Positions 40,831-48,620 of a stretch of DNA of 64,000 nt are shown here, piece by piece (position 1 is the stretch's first letter; every line of letters begins with the position of its first letter). Location: positions 19,627,764 to 19,691,763 of the forward strand of contig NC_088306.1 of NCBI RefSeq assembly GCF_032854445.1, in the 5' to 3' direction. A model generated the notes under the pieces. That model ran no database searches. It was not told the origin of the DNA and was given only the letters and a program-made list of their open reading frames with translations. The DNA is from Liolophura sinensis (Eukaryota > Mollusca > Polyplacophora > Chitonida > Chitonidae). The translations under genes were made by a program, and so were the position numbers.

Positions 40831-43800
40831 CTGTGACTGCGACGTGCTGAACAATGTTTCACTTACATGACGGCGATCAAGTTCATGAGCGGTTGTCATC
40901 ATGTAGGTAGGCCGGTCAGTTTGCCAAATCCCCATTGACACATATTCCTAAACTGCATTTACGGGGCTATTTGTTTTTATTTATTTATTTGATTGGTGTT
41001 TTACATCGTGATCACTTGAATGTTCCACTTGCATGACGCCAGGTAAGCATAACAAGGATAAAACCTAGTCTCTAAACAGGCTAAATAAGGACGCCTTCAA
41101 CCACTGAGCAGTTATACATGTAGTATTAAAGTATTACAAACTTTAATCATCGTCATATGGCTGAACACCCCAAGTACACATATAAACTTTAAACTATACA
41201 AGTACCGGTCCAGATGGCTGCAGTTCAGGCAAGTAGCCCTTGACCAATGAAACCGCGCGTCATAATCTACTTCCGGGTTGCTCGGCTTATCACACATACA
41301 CCTTTGATGGGCTCCTAACTAATGTCCCACTAACTATGCAGACGTGAGCGCAGTCAAACAAGGAGAATATTGTAGAGTATACATTGTAAAACAGCAATGA
41401 AATACATTAACACGATGTTTCGGTAACATCTGTTCATTTTAACATAAGTGATTCAAAGTGGTCTAATGTGATGGTATCACCATTTTGAATTGGTCATTTC
41501 ATTGGTAGCAAATGTTGTTTCGCTTGATAGCAAATGTTACAATAGGGCACTAAAGTGATAAAGTATAAAATAACCCATAACTGAGAATCATAATTGGGAA
41601 AAGTTTGACAGGTTGCTTCACCATGTACCGAACAGAGGCCACGTTACGTCACAAAATGACGTCACTTCGATATATGGGAACCACGTCTTACATTACATTC
41701 TTACATGTTTAATTACTTATATTATGTATCAGACTGGTATATCTGTCGATCAAGCTTATAGATAAGAACTCACGACAAGGGTTCAAGATGTGTGATGCTA
41801 GGGTCTTAATAGGCCTACATTATCATCTGCTAGTCTCTAATATAGCTAACCTCTTCGGGCCAGTCTATTTCAAAATTGATCACTGAGTACGCAAGTTTGT
41901 TTGAGAAATCCAAAATGGATGTTTCTCTCTTTTGAACCTTATCTAACTCACAGTTGATTTAACATCGCCCAGATTTGCGAAGTTATCTTAAAACGTCTCA
42001 AAGTCGAACGTGTCAATAAATAAATTGAAGAATTTTCACCCAACGGAGTAGTCCAATCCGTAAATTTGAGAAAATAACGTTTTCCTCAATCGAAATAAAC
42101 GCAACGAATGCACAGACGGTTCGTATCCTGGTTTGTTTGATGTGGGGCTTCTGGCACAAAATTTTGCTAGCTACAACATTGCCTCACAACGTCTGACGTA
42201 AAATCTCGCTTTGTAAAGGAAAACGTGATAATACTTCTGACGTAAAATCTCGCTAGGTACAGTACTACCTGTTAAAACTTCTGATGTAAAAATCCGGCTA
42301 GGTACAGGACTACCTGGTAAAACTTCTGACATAAAATCTGGCTTGGTGCAGAACTACTTGATGAAAATTCTGACGTAAAATCTCGCAAGATACAGGATAA
42401 CCTTACAAAATTTCTGACGTAAAATCTCGCAAGATACAGGATAACCTAACAAAATTTCTGACGTAAAATCTCGCAAGATACAGGATAACCTAACAAAATT
42501 TCTGACGTAAAATCTCGCAAGATACAGGATAACCTTACAAAATTTCTGACGTAAAATCTCGCAAGATACAGGATAACCTTACAAAATTTCTGACGTAAAA
42601 TCTCGCAAGATACAGGATAACCTTACAAAATTTCTGACGTAAAATCTCGCAAGATACAGGATAACCTAACAAAATTTCTGACGTAAAATCTCGCAAGATA
42701 CAGGATAACCTTACAAAATTTCTGACGTAAAATCTCGCAAGATACTGGATAACCTTACAAAATTCTGACGTAAAATGTGGCTAGGTACAGAACTATCTGA
42801 TAAAAATTTTGACGTAAAATCCCACTAGGTACAGGACCGTCAGGTCAAATTTTCTGACGTAAAATTTTGCTATAGGTACACGACAATCTGGTACAGGACA
42901 ATTTCTGACTTACAATCTAGATTGGTACAGGGCAATCTGATAAGATTTCTGCCGTCTTCACTCAGTGTGCAATGCCGTCTCTAGCATGCCACCCACCCCC
43001 CACCCCCACACCCCACCCCACCCCCCACACCCATAAACACACACCCTTGCTATTTCTTCAGATTGAGCCCAAGGCATCTCGTTAAGAGTTGATTTTCCCA
43101 CAACCTTTAATAGTCTGACAGTTTGCAGAATAAAAGGCGTTTAAGATAGAACCGCTAAAAGCCCTTTTGACTAGACTTTAATAAAACTACCGTATTATAT
43201 GCCTTGATAAAGAATGTGTTTTTGTATAAGTTTCGGATCTGCAAAACCCTTAAACAGAAACAAGGCATTTGTCTCCATTCAAATGTCTTAGCAAAGAAAT
43301 GCCTTTTGCACGCTGAGCTATTTCCGGTCAAAAAGGATCCCAGAATAATCATCCTCTGATATAAGGAACTATTTTCAAACCATTTTTTCTTGGTATGCTC
43401 AAGCATATTACATCACTTGAACAAGGCAATAGAAAATATAGAGTAGGGGACAATGAGCAGGATGGAATCCTCCTCCGTCCATACATGGTTCAAAAGTCGA
43501 TAAAACAGTTATTGGCTTTTTGCTGCGAAATCAATCGGACCAATGCACAAATATAGCGGAAACTAATATGTTTGTGTAGGAGAATTGGCCCAGAGCAAAA
43601 GTAAACATGTTTTCTGTTTTAACTCCACATGTTATCTGCATACCGACAAGGCGACGGGTGGAAGGCTACCGTTACAGCTAGCCTCTACAAGGCCTAGGAA
43701 GCGATTAGGGGCGGGAATGTCTTCAGCATACTGACCTGAGTCCGGACGTCCATGGACGAGGATCTCCGGCGGGAAGCACAGGGACAGCCCCAGAACAGCG

Positions 43801-43834
43801 CTCACTAATTCCCGTACTCTCATCTCTAACTTAC
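8090..43834 (-). CDS. DUF885-family secreted or surface protein, complete (17 exons)
   Basis: The joined exons give 1,908 coding bases: 635 residues plus stop. Every junction fits in phase. ATG is at 43823-43821. Residues 1-25 look like a signal peptide (hydrophobic LVSAVLGLSLCF). The body matches the DUF885 family throughout: YWDRKDLKILKLSLE (about 100), SDYEKYLKRLQAFP (about 155), EYLPVTRPTVG (251), EVHNLGLSEVERI (about 288), GSYGGNTFFVN (about 378), LALHEVNPGHHFQ (404-416), YIEGWALYAEYLGEEMGL (450-467) and YITWPAQSVAYKLGEMKIKELR (about 527-548). HE-x2-PGHH plus the downstream E/W/E motif suggest a metal site, so a hydrolase or peptidase role is inferred, not shown. The last 19 residues are hydrophobic (membrane or GPI-type anchor). 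It converges with the receptor gene and lies downstream of the synthetase. Confidence 0.94.
9412..9541 (+). repeat. Interspersed repeat family B, copy 1
   Basis: About 130 bp nearly identical to 10224-10360. Diagnostic strings are CATAGAGAGT and GACAGTGTGATAGCTGGCAA. It is intronic and breaks off at a G-rich run. Confidence 0.85.
9586..9715 (-). repeat. Interspersed repeat family B, inverted copy
   Basis: Reads as the reverse complement of the family (GTTTTATC..TAACTGTTCATGTAAAAG, CACCTCAGTTAGG). With the copy at 9412 it forms a head-to-head pair of the same family. Confidence 0.7.
9771..9940 (-). CDS. DUF885 exon 16
   Basis: Acceptor GTGCAG, donor GTATGA. Encodes TRQRAIDYIANHT and WPAQSVAYKLGEMKIKELR, a highly typical DUF885 segment. 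Confidence 0.96.
10224..10550 (+). repeat. Interspersed repeat family B, longest copy
   Basis: Extends from ACTTAAGTCAGATTATGGCC through CACTTAACCGGTGAAATACGG and TTATTCTAACTGCTCATGTAAATGCG to an AT-rich end. No open frame is visible, so it looks like a non-autonomous element. Bases 10551-11281 hold nothing else recognised. Confidence 0.8.
11282..11353 (-). CDS. DUF885 exon 15
   Basis: Acceptor CTTCAG, donor GTGAGT. Encodes YGRYMSEIFRACRLVVDTGI, the conserved helix after the E/W/E motif. Confidence 0.94.
11786..12026 (+). mobile_element. tRNA-derived SINE, diverged
   Basis: Weak tRNA-like head (CGTGGTTAGGGTGCTGGAG), core with TATAAGGGAAATATTATTGAG and an AATAAATAAATG tail. Older than most copies in the window. 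Confidence 0.75.
12232..12296 (-). CDS. DUF885 exon 14, E/W/E motif
   Basis: Acceptor TTTCAG, donor GTAAGT. Encodes GWALYAEYLGEEMGLFENPY; with the preceding exon this forms YIEGWALYAE, the second conserved motif of the family. Confidence 0.96.
12340..13215. repeat. C-rich 16-bp minisatellite
   Basis: Degenerate repeats around CTCGCTACCCCGCTGT fill the intron between DUF885 exons 14 and 13. About 100 bp of unrelated sequence near 12870-12990 interrupts them. The long open frames here are repeat translations. Confidence 0.9.
13436..13543 (-). CDS. DUF885 exon 13
   Basis: Acceptor TTCCAG, donor GTAAAG. Encodes VPKYRGRNIYGDMSAVPF and ends AYQVYIE, leading into GWALYAE. Confidence 0.95.
13920..14053 (-). 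mobile_element. tRNA-derived SINE, 3' part
   Basis: Tail at the left (TTTATTTATTTCATTGATG), then TACGCCG..ATTTCACTTATACGACGGC and CACGACCATCCGCAGGTTGCTGG. The head is absent. Confidence 0.88.
14250..14310 (-). CDS. DUF885 exon 12, putative metal-binding motif
   Basis: Acceptor CTTACAG, donor GTAAGT. Encodes LALHEVNPGHHFQ, the HE-x2-PGHH-x-Q signature of DUF885 proteins, intact here. Confidence 0.97.
14344..14465 (-). mobile_element. tRNA-derived SINE, 3' part
   Basis: TTTATTTGATTGGTGTTTTATGCCG..ATTTCACTTATACAACGGC, minus orientation. It starts about 35 bases upstream of exon 12 on the coding strand. Confidence 0.87.
14746..14910 (-). mobile_element. tRNA-derived SINE, 3' part, diverged
   Basis: TTTATTTACTTGATTGGTG..CCCACGACCATCCACAG, minus orientation. 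The third SINE in 1 kb. Confidence 0.82.
15100..15230 (+). mobile_element. tRNA-derived SINE, 3' part
   Basis: CTGCGGATGTTCGTGGG..GTATAAGTGAAATATTTCTTGAG with an AATA tail. No head. Confidence 0.88.
15342..15425 (-). CDS. DUF885 exon 11
   Basis: Acceptor TTTCACAG, donor GTGAGG. Encodes GPWGSYGGNTFFVNLLEPET, the conserved GsyggNtFyVN block before the PGHH motif. Confidence 0.95.
15990..16084 (-). CDS. DUF885 exon 10
   Basis: Acceptor TTTGCAG, donor GTAGGT. Encodes YLLEEYKNI..KKLFKLFKYIYVPKI. Less conserved but phase-consistent on both sides. Confidence 0.88.
16575..16672 (+). repeat. Interspersed repeat family B, fragment
   Basis: ACAGTAAAACCGAAGCAGCG..CTTCTTGTCAATTTACCTCAG..GGGTTTTATTCT matches the middle of the family at 10224 and 48478. 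Confidence 0.7.
16733..16819 (-). CDS. DUF885 exon 9
   Basis: Acceptor GTTACAG, donor GTGAGT. Encodes VMKKIQFEGSLGEFFTHVQT, corresponding to the usual M-x-x-v-x-f-x-g-x2-x-e-F segment. Confidence 0.93.
17121..17269 (+). mobile_element. tRNA-derived SINE, 3' part
   Basis: CAGCAACCTACGGATGGTCG..GCCGCCGTCGTATAAGT with an AATAAATAAATAAATAAA tail. Confidence 0.9.
17400..17928. repeat. 27-bp array seeded from the DUF885 exon 8 donor
   Basis: About 19 units. On the minus strand the unit reads GAGACAATGTAAGGGCATG followed by TAGCGGAC. The rightmost unit overlaps the end of exon 8 (AGAGACAAT, donor GTAAGG). Several units keep AAT before GTAAGG or GTAAGA. Because 27 is divisible by three, all frames look open; these are not proteins. 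Confidence 0.93.
17920..18090 (-). CDS. DUF885 exon 8
   Basis: Acceptor CCGGCAG, donor GTAAGG. 57 codons: EYLPVTRPTVGVFSWHRGKE and VSPEEVHNLGLSEVERIQ, a hallmark of the family. Its last bases are the seed of the adjacent array. Confidence 0.97.
18748..19015 (-). mobile_element. tRNA-derived SINE, full length
   Basis: A near-complete copy about 270 bp long. The tRNA-like head is at the right (minus strand GGGGGCCACAGTGGCTCAGT; A box TGGCTCAGTCGG, B box GAGTTCAAGACC). The conserved core follows and a TTTATT tail ends it at the left. Useful as a family reference. Confidence 0.94.
19127..19211 (-). CDS. DUF885 exon 7
   Basis: Acceptor TTTACAG, donor GTAAGT. Encodes SSIFNRASKLIDHDIKAAYE and LQNFLTG, joining EYLP of exon 8. 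Confidence 0.93.
19465..20800. repeat. 43-bp minisatellite, about 31 units
   Basis: Unit CTGTGGTGGGCTTTATGGGC + TATACAGACAGTACCTTGGA + AAT, 43 bp, with variants (CTTGATGGGC, GTTGTTGGGC) arranged in patches. It lies in the DUF885 intron just upstream of exon 7. Frame-shifting units make overlapping open frames that are not genes. Confidence 0.95.
20803..21215. repeat. About 105-bp minisatellite, 3-4 units
   Basis: Units contain CAATGTATGAAATATTGCACGC and CACTGACGTATGTGTGGATG, directly abutting the 43-bp array. From 21216 to 22810 only a purine-rich G-run tract near 21840-21890 stands out. Confidence 0.85.
22811..22902 (-). CDS. DUF885 exon 6
   Basis: Acceptor TTCATCAG, donor GTAAGT. Encodes MIYYSPLQYQPRIIPDSV, joining WSSIFNRA of exon 7 in phase. 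It corresponds to the variable segment before the AYxxLxxFL helix, so the support is phase plus position. Confidence 0.85.
22993..23243 (-). mobile_element. tRNA-derived SINE, near full length
   Basis: Tail TTTATTTGATTG at the left, core TATTCGACGGCGGTCAGCAT, and a head region with AACCGCATTGGTGAGAGGCT, minus orientation. Confidence 0.88.
23576..23713. repeat. 75-bp tandem duplication across the DUF885 exon 5 donor
   Basis: Two copies at 23576-23650 and 23651-23725 (similarity clear to 23713). Each carries the exon 5 end plus a donor-like site (GTAAGT in the functional copy, GTAGGT in the other). 75 bp is 25 codons. Confidence 0.93.
23671..23739 (-). CDS. DUF885 exon 5
   Basis: Acceptor TTTTTTCAG, donor GTAAGT. 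Encodes IDQRITLMRLAIKLNRTS.., the conserved idq-x-i-x-lmr helix. Skipping the donor reads on openly for 25 codons to a second donor at 23595. Confidence 0.93.
24250..24780. repeat. 40-45 bp degenerate minisatellite
   Basis: Repeats of CAATAGCCAACTATCAGTTC and CCATACCCCACCACTAG. It ends at a C-run near 24780, in the intron after DUF885 exon 4. Confidence 0.88.
24961..25093 (-). CDS. DUF885 exon 4
   Basis: Acceptor TTTCAG, donor GTAAGT. Encodes NLNTITFLGG..FEDQSDYEKYLKRLQAFP, the DYxxYLxRLxaxP signature. Confidence 0.96.
25462..25650 (-). mobile_element. SINE, strongly diverged
   Basis: TTTATTTATTTACTTGGGAC..TTTCACTTATATGAAGGTGG resembles the family core. Old copy. Confidence 0.6.
25760..25905. 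repeat. Compound microsatellite
   Basis: (AATA)n about 60 bp, then a C/T tract, (CT)n and (TA)n. Open frames across it are artefacts. Confidence 0.95.
26795..26882. repeat. 22-23 bp tandem repeat, 4 units
   Basis: GTGAACAACRAGTAGCTGACGA repeated four times, intronic. Bases 25906-26794 and 26883-27168 show no other feature apart from a tRNA-like B-box string near 26310. Confidence 0.88.
27169..28307. repeat. 569-bp tandem duplication, nearly identical copies
   Basis: Copy 1 is 27169-27738 and copy 2 is 27737-28307. The only difference I see is one extra T in copy 2 (TGATTTAAGATTC against TGATTAAGATTC). Each holds the same 66-codon minus-strand open frame, with no recognised similarity and no acceptor/donor pair. 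It lies in the DUF885 intron between exons 4 and 3. Confidence 0.95.
28924..29043 (-). mobile_element. tRNA-derived SINE, internal fragment
   Basis: CGTACTCAACAACATTTCAC..CCACAACCATCCGCAGGCTGCTGG. The tail is missing. Confidence 0.82.
29294..29410 (-). mobile_element. tRNA-derived SINE, 3' part
   Basis: TTTATTTGATTAGAGTTTTAAGCCG..CCCGGGGGAAACCCACGACC, minus orientation. Confidence 0.88.
29605..29704 (+). mobile_element. tRNA-derived SINE, 3' end
   Basis: GGTTTCCTCCCACCATAATG..GTGAAATACTCTTGAG with an AATA tail. It faces the copy at 29294. Confidence 0.88.
30565..30800. repeat. Interspersed repeat C, copy 1
   Basis: About 120 bp (GGTGGTTTGTG..AAACGTC..GGCCTTGCGATTATTG) is shared with 36340-36470. 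No coding support. 29705-30564 and 30801-31516 hold nothing else recognised apart from an AATA run near 31470. Confidence 0.75.
31517..31647 (-). CDS. DUF885 exon 3
   Basis: Acceptor AACCAG, donor GTATGC. Encodes IDPSKLSYWDRKDLKILK.. and ends FIEGYQWK, the typical l-s-x-x-d-r-x-d-x-x-i-l-x-x-x-L segment. Confidence 0.95.
31999..32850. repeat. 67-68 bp array seeded from the DUF885 exon 2 donor
   Basis: About 12 units downstream of exon 2 on the minus strand. Each repeats the exon end (HDDKL-x-EF-x-ME-x-F-x-NKK) plus the splice donor. Donor-like sites follow plus-strand positions near 32062, 32129, 32197, 32264, 32332, 32399, 32466, 32533, 32644 and 32711 (most GTAAGT or GTAAAT; 32711 is GCAAGT). 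One truncated unit lies near 32600. Confidence 0.95.
32785..32936 (-). CDS. DUF885 exon 2
   Basis: Acceptor CTTTGTAG, donor GTAAGT. Encodes ELRRLENTFYQFALRQYPEQ, then HDDKLEEFTMEAFRNRK. The family N-terminus (x-P-x-x-A-T) fits. Its 3' end is the parent of the adjacent array. Confidence 0.95.
34320..34519 (+). mobile_element. tRNA-derived SINE, 5'-truncated
   Basis: GTGAGTTCAAGTTCAGGTCA (B-box region), GGCTTCCTCTCCGGCCGTAAG, core, AATA tail. From 32937 to 34319 only a C-run near 33770 and a CAA repeat near 34220 are visible. Confidence 0.88.
36238..36470. repeat. Interspersed repeat C, copy 2
   Basis: A TTTATT run, then sequence matching 30565-30700 (GGTGGTTTGTGCTAGACGTC, GGCCTTGCGATTATTG). 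Low-copy family of unknown type. 34520-36237 holds nothing coding. Confidence 0.75.
38005..38129 (+). mobile_element. tRNA-derived SINE with adjoining inverted fragment
   Basis: Forward core and AATA tail. Just left (37963-38004) is a short piece of the same family in reverse (GAGAAACCCACGACCATCCG). Confidence 0.8.
38590..38900. repeat. GACTGACTGGTTGATTG-type simple repeat
   Basis: Degenerate tetranucleotide-based tract (GACT/GGTT/GATT), about 300 bp. No coding potential. 39000-40070 holds no recognised feature apart from a weak SINE-like trace at 39190-39260. Confidence 0.85.
40262..40565. repeat. 36-bp minisatellite, about 8 units
   Basis: Unit AATCAAATCATTCAGACAAC + AATCAAACAGC, imperfect, in DUF885 intron 1. 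Confidence 0.9.
40768..40828. repeat. (TA)n microsatellite
   Basis: About 30 TA dinucleotides. Confidence 0.97.
40976..41110 (-). mobile_element. SINE, diverged
   Basis: TTTATTTATTTGATTGGTGTTTTAC, then a decayed core. 41111-42200 shows no recognised feature. Confidence 0.7.
42205..42940. repeat. 44-bp minisatellite with homogeneous core
   Basis: Unit TCTGACGTAAAATCTCGCAA + GATACAGGATAACCTTACAA + AATT. Units at 42361-42770 are almost identical; those on both flanks are diverged (GGCTAGGTACAGGACTACC type). A C/A-rich tract follows at 42985-43040. Confidence 0.95.
43736..43834 (-). CDS. DUF885 exon 1 (start codon, signal peptide)
   Basis: A strong pyrimidine tract and AACAG precede 43834, so a 5' untranslated exon probably lies upstream. 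ATG at 43823-43821 opens MRVRELVSAVLGLSLCFPPE, a signal-peptide-like start. Donor GTCAGT. An ATG at 43841 would precede the acceptor and is not preferred. Confidence 0.82.
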
Positions 43835-44019
43835 TGTTCATAAAGAGAAAAAAAAGTATTATTGCCAATCACCATAGCAACAGAGGGGCGTTTCAAACTC
43901 TCGCTAAAGAGAAATTAAGTGAACTATTCACTGATCAGGAAAATATTCTTGTCACTAAGCAACATCCGCATTTCCGTTCACCGAATTCTCCCTATAGCTA
44001 TACATATTGTATGATTTTA

Positions 44020-44107
44020 ATAAATTTATTTCTTTGATTGACGTTTTACGCCGTACTCGAGAATGTTTCACTTATACGACGGCAGCCAGCATTATGGTGA
44101 CAGGAAA
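44020..44107 (-). mobile_element. tRNA-derived SINE, 3' end
   Basis: TTTATTTCTTTGATTGACG..CACTTATACGACGGCAGCC, minus orientation. It lies close upstream of the DUF885 start. Confidence 0.85.
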
Positions 44108-44454
44108 GGATTTTAATAAATAAAGGAATTTCAAAATTATGCACCTTAGAAATTACTTTCATCAAAAGATAGCACAAATAGGTGCAAAATAATTAGTCTT
44201 GAGCCAAGGGCATATATTCATATTTGAAAGTGTTTTTATAATAGAGATTTTTTTACATATACCTTTTATAGTATGAATATATTTTATCAAGTGTTTGTAC
44301 AACATAGAAATAGTCAATTTTCAAGAAATGCTATTTACCGTTATTGATGCAGCAATAGAGCAGAAAGTTTATCATAACAGTGCAGTAAGGATGTAGGAGG
44401 AGGAGGGGGGGGGGAGGGGGGGGGGATGCTCCAAAGGAAACAATGTTACACATA

Positions 44455-44935
44455 ATGAAGGAATGACTCTCTATACCGCCATGTGTAAAAGTGTGCTAAT
44501 TGTCACACGTTTGTCCATGTGTAGTGGTTATGTCTTATCGGAAACCAATTATCACAATGTCATCTATGTACACTGGTTATGTGTGATTGGACACCAATTA
44601 TCACAATGTCGTCCATGTACACTGGTCATGTGTGACTGGACACCAATTATCACAATGTTGTCCGTGTACATAGGTTAAATGTGACCGGACACCAGTAATC
44701 ACACTGTCATCTGTGTACACTGGTTAAGTTTGACCGGACACCAAATATCACACTGTTCGGCGTACATGTACACAGGTTATATGTGACCGGATATCTGCGG
44801 TAATATGTAACCTTACACCAATTATCACATAGTTCGGCGTGTGTGTACAATGGTAACTTTGTACCGGACGCCAATTATCACCAGAATTGGGTCTGCGTAT
44901 AATGGTGATGTGTGACCGAACAAAAATGATCACAC
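44455..44935. repeat. 48-50 bp minisatellite
   Basis: Unit CACCAATTATCACAATGTCG + TCCATGTACACTGGTCATGT + GTGACCGGA, about nine units decaying to the right. A G-run tract (44400-44426) lies just left. Confidence 0.92.
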
Positions 44936-45099
44936 TGAGTTGGGCAGCAACACTAATTTGAGCAAAATGGACCCACTGTTGGAATTCGATCGCTTTACTT
45001 ATGAAAACTACATCAAACTCAGAATAAAAAGAGAAAAGTGATTCTACAAACATGCTATGTGACTCAGATTTCCAGATAAACATTTACGGAATTAATTTT

Positions 45100-45350
45100 A
45101 TTTATTTACTGATTTACTTTTAATTATTTAACTAACTAATTAATTAACTCATTCATTCATTTATTTATTTAACGTCATACACAACAATATTTCACATATT
45201 TATGCTGGCGGCCAGGTTCATGGATACAGAAAGCCGAAGAGCCCCACAGTTAAAGACCGCCAGCTATCTGACAAATCCCATGACTTAATACCGCAGTCGA
45301 TCGAGCCATAACTGAATTCAGGCCGACCCAGTGCGTCTATCCAGTAAGTA
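45100..45350 (-). mobile_element. SINE, strongly diverged
   Basis: TTTATTTATTTAACGTCATAC..ATGCTGGCGGCCAGGTTCATGG. Old copy. 45351-48477 is unique-looking intergenic DNA with no gene I can support. Confidence 0.6.
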
Positions 45351-48300
45351 GAGCAGCTAAATACTTACCTATTTCAAAGTTAATGGAACTACATATATTA
45401 TTTCAGTTATACCCGAAAAGATGTTAGACACTTACCGAATTGAATGAGACAGAGCTACTGCCAGTCCTTCTCCTCATGAGGAGGCCTACGTCACTGTTTC
45501 GTATCCGTGGTACCTTCGAACCGCGAAGGTATTAAAGCTCCCCGGCTTTATTCAAGGTTTAGCAGGTGCGCTCTACAAAGCTCGTGGGCTGGGCACAGAG
45601 AGTAATACCTTAGGCTGATGTCTTCAACTCTCCCTCGCACTTACATGTTGTTGGTGACTTTCTCAACCGGTCTATACCGGTCCTATTTCTCTGTACTAAC
45701 CCTTGAGAGTTTTTCTGCAGGACTGATTATGGTCCCAAACATCCTCACGGAGAGTGGAAGCAAAAACCCCACTTGTTCTGATGGAAATCTCTAAATGAAA
45801 TGCCTGGTCGAGTGCATGGGGTGACTGTTATCAGTACAAGTCGTCAGGGATAGACCGAGAGAAACTGTGTGTGTGTCTGATGGGTCAATCAGTGGGGGAG
45901 GGGAGGAGGGGATTAAGTATGCAAAGGGCTTAGGTCTCAAGTTTCTCCTACTTTCTTCAGCGTCTCGTGTCACCCTCCTCTGATAGGTAGCAGGTGCGAT
46001 CTGTGTCGTAAGACTACATATCTGTCCCCACAGCGGATCAACGATTCCATGTTCTCCGAAATGATTACGTATGGTCTCGGAGGCTGGAGCTCAGAGCTAT
46101 GTTAGCACCCACTAAGGACCCTCATCCCGGAAATGGCCACGCCCATGGGAGGCATGCAACCGGGGACACCAAATTAGCATCAGTGCTCCAGCGCTAGACG
46201 AACTTCCCGGCTATTCCTATTAACCCCGTCTCGCATCTCACATTTGTGGCCGGTATCCAATAGGGGTGTAATGTAAGTAAAGTGTCGTCAGAGATGCACT
46301 GCAAAATTTCCTGGAACACATACTTAATTGGCATTACGAGATCTTGCGTCCGCAAATCCCTCTTCACTTGTCGTTTCGGTTTTCCTGATGCTTTGTAAAC
46401 AAGCTGCTGGCTTTGTCTAGAAGTCTAAAAGTACCTGTAGACCTGATCCAAACCATGCGTGCATACATATAGAAGTAGGATTGACCGTCACGAAGTAGTA
46501 CACGAATTAGTCAAAAAGATCTGGAATCAAAGGATTTCCGATTGTTGATCACAAAGAACAGCCATTTATATATATCCTTTATCCTCAACTGAGTTTTAAT
46601 TTTCTCACATTTCTGTAAACCAAGTAGTAGACAATCGGTATAAGAGCTAGGAGAAATTTCATACGTACTATCGTCTGGAAGTCCACCTGCTGCTTACTTC
46701 CCGATGTAGACGGCTATCTGGTCGACCAGCTCGCTTATCCACCATCACAGAGAGACTTGTCTCTAACTCTATCCACCCTGAATTACCGTCTAACCAAGCT
46801 AATCGAGAAATGCGGGCCAAATGTAACCATGCAGTAATCACTACGGCAAATGCACGCTTATATACATCCTCTTGCTAACGGGATAAGTGGCCGGCGCTTC
46901 CACTCGGTTGGCTTACCAATGAAATCTTGCCCGGATTACGTGAAGACATATTCCGGTGTATGTTCGTTAAGGAATACCAGTTGTGCACACTCCACGTGCC
47001 GGCGGGAAGAACGAAGCACGTGTGATGGCGAAGGTACAAGGCTACACGGCTAAAGCTTAATGGTCACATATGTCTTTCCGAGTCTGTGTTTATGACTTGT
47101 CTGAGAGACTGGCTTCTCTAAGCCGTAGGATACTCAGCAGACGGCCCTCACACAGCTACACTTTCCTCCAGGAGAAGTAAAAATACTTCATTCGCGGCCC
47201 GGTAAATCCTACCTCCAGTTTCCATGCTTGAATGTAGTTGTGGAATCACCACAGGTTTTATTTCCTGTCACGTGGGGTTTAATGCTTCCTGCACGTGCAC
47301 TTGGACCTTCCACGTGACCTGTAATATATCAGTCATCTCCTCCGCCAAATATTTCAACAAAGTAAAGGGAACAAAAGTCATCTTGTGTTGGAGGAAAAAT
47401 TTCGCCTATATGCTGGAAAGATAGATTGTTTGTGATAACAGATATGTTACGATTACATACATCATAAGCCACAGCCACCGCATCGACAGCAGCTGTCAAA
47501 ATACACCCCTTCCACTCGGTCGAGGTTCAAATTTCATGTATATCTGAAGACAGCTGTCTTGTCACGAGAATAAACTCGAAGGAAACAGCCTGGCGAACCA
47601 TGAACATGACGTCGAGAATTTGACCTATCTTCCATGGGTTGCCCTAAATTAACAAAGCAACACGTAATCTAAACGTATATGAACATCGTGTTTAATATTG
47701 TCAGTTTTATTAACAATTTAAAGAAAAAATATGTAATAGAAAACAAAAAAATTCAAAGAGGTTCTTTGTATATTACAAGGCTCTATACATCTGCTTCATT
47801 TAAGACAGAAAGAAACAAAAATTGACGTTAAATGATAGGAGTCGTGTCACGCAATATAGAGTATTGTTTTAGTAACAAAATATGTATGTACTAAAAGAGG
47901 CTATACCGGGAATTTTTGGCCAACTCTCAGTCCGAGTAAATCCAGATGAATATATTTTGCAATTATTTCAGAAATACCCAAATAAGTATATTTTACAAAA
48001 TATGGGCCTCGTCTGTGCACGTGTCACTTCTTTAAATCGGTAATAAAGTTCATAAAGTTTAAAATGCAGGTAGTTTTACAACTTTTTCGAACTGTCTTTT
48101 TGGCACATTATTTCAGCTGTATAAATAGTACAGGAACGAATATGATAATCACCGAAAGGCTATGATTTTATCTGTTCGGGTTAAGTACAGAATATTTGAG
48201 TTGATTGGCGAGTTTTGATTTTTTGGGGGGTCAAAAATCTCCTGTATAGCCTCTTTAACAGAAAACAACCTGCAAACTCCAGTTCTGTTTACATTTAATT

Positions 48301-48477
48301 ACATCTTAACGTAGAACAGTCCACAGCCGTCAATAAACCAATATATGCCCCAAAGCCTGTAAGCTTGTTATTAAGGAATATATTTCAACATATATCTTTT
48401 AAAACAAAGACTTTGGCCTTTAGTGCAATGACCTTTGAATATATTTTCTAAATATAGTGTAATAAAAACTTTATACA

Positions 48478-48620
48478 CCATAAGGAGTAAAACCATGACA
48501 GCCGCGACAGTGTGATATATGGCAAATGGTCACACTTAACCGGTGGGTGAAATACGGTCTCTTGTCAATTTACCCCAGTTGGTGTGTTATTCTAACTGCT
48601 CATGAAATATGTTTTAATAG
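48478..48620 (+). repeat. Interspersed repeat family B copy
   Basis: GGAGTAAAACCATGACAGCC, GACAGTGTGATATATGGCAA, CACTTAACCGGTG, CTTGTCAATTTACCCCAG, ATTCTAACTGCTCATGAAAT. 48621-49780 is AT-rich with no recognised feature. Confidence 0.85.

Noticed and set aside
42361-42770. CRISPR-like regular repeats
   Set aside because: Units abut with no unique spacers, in a eukaryotic intron: a minisatellite.
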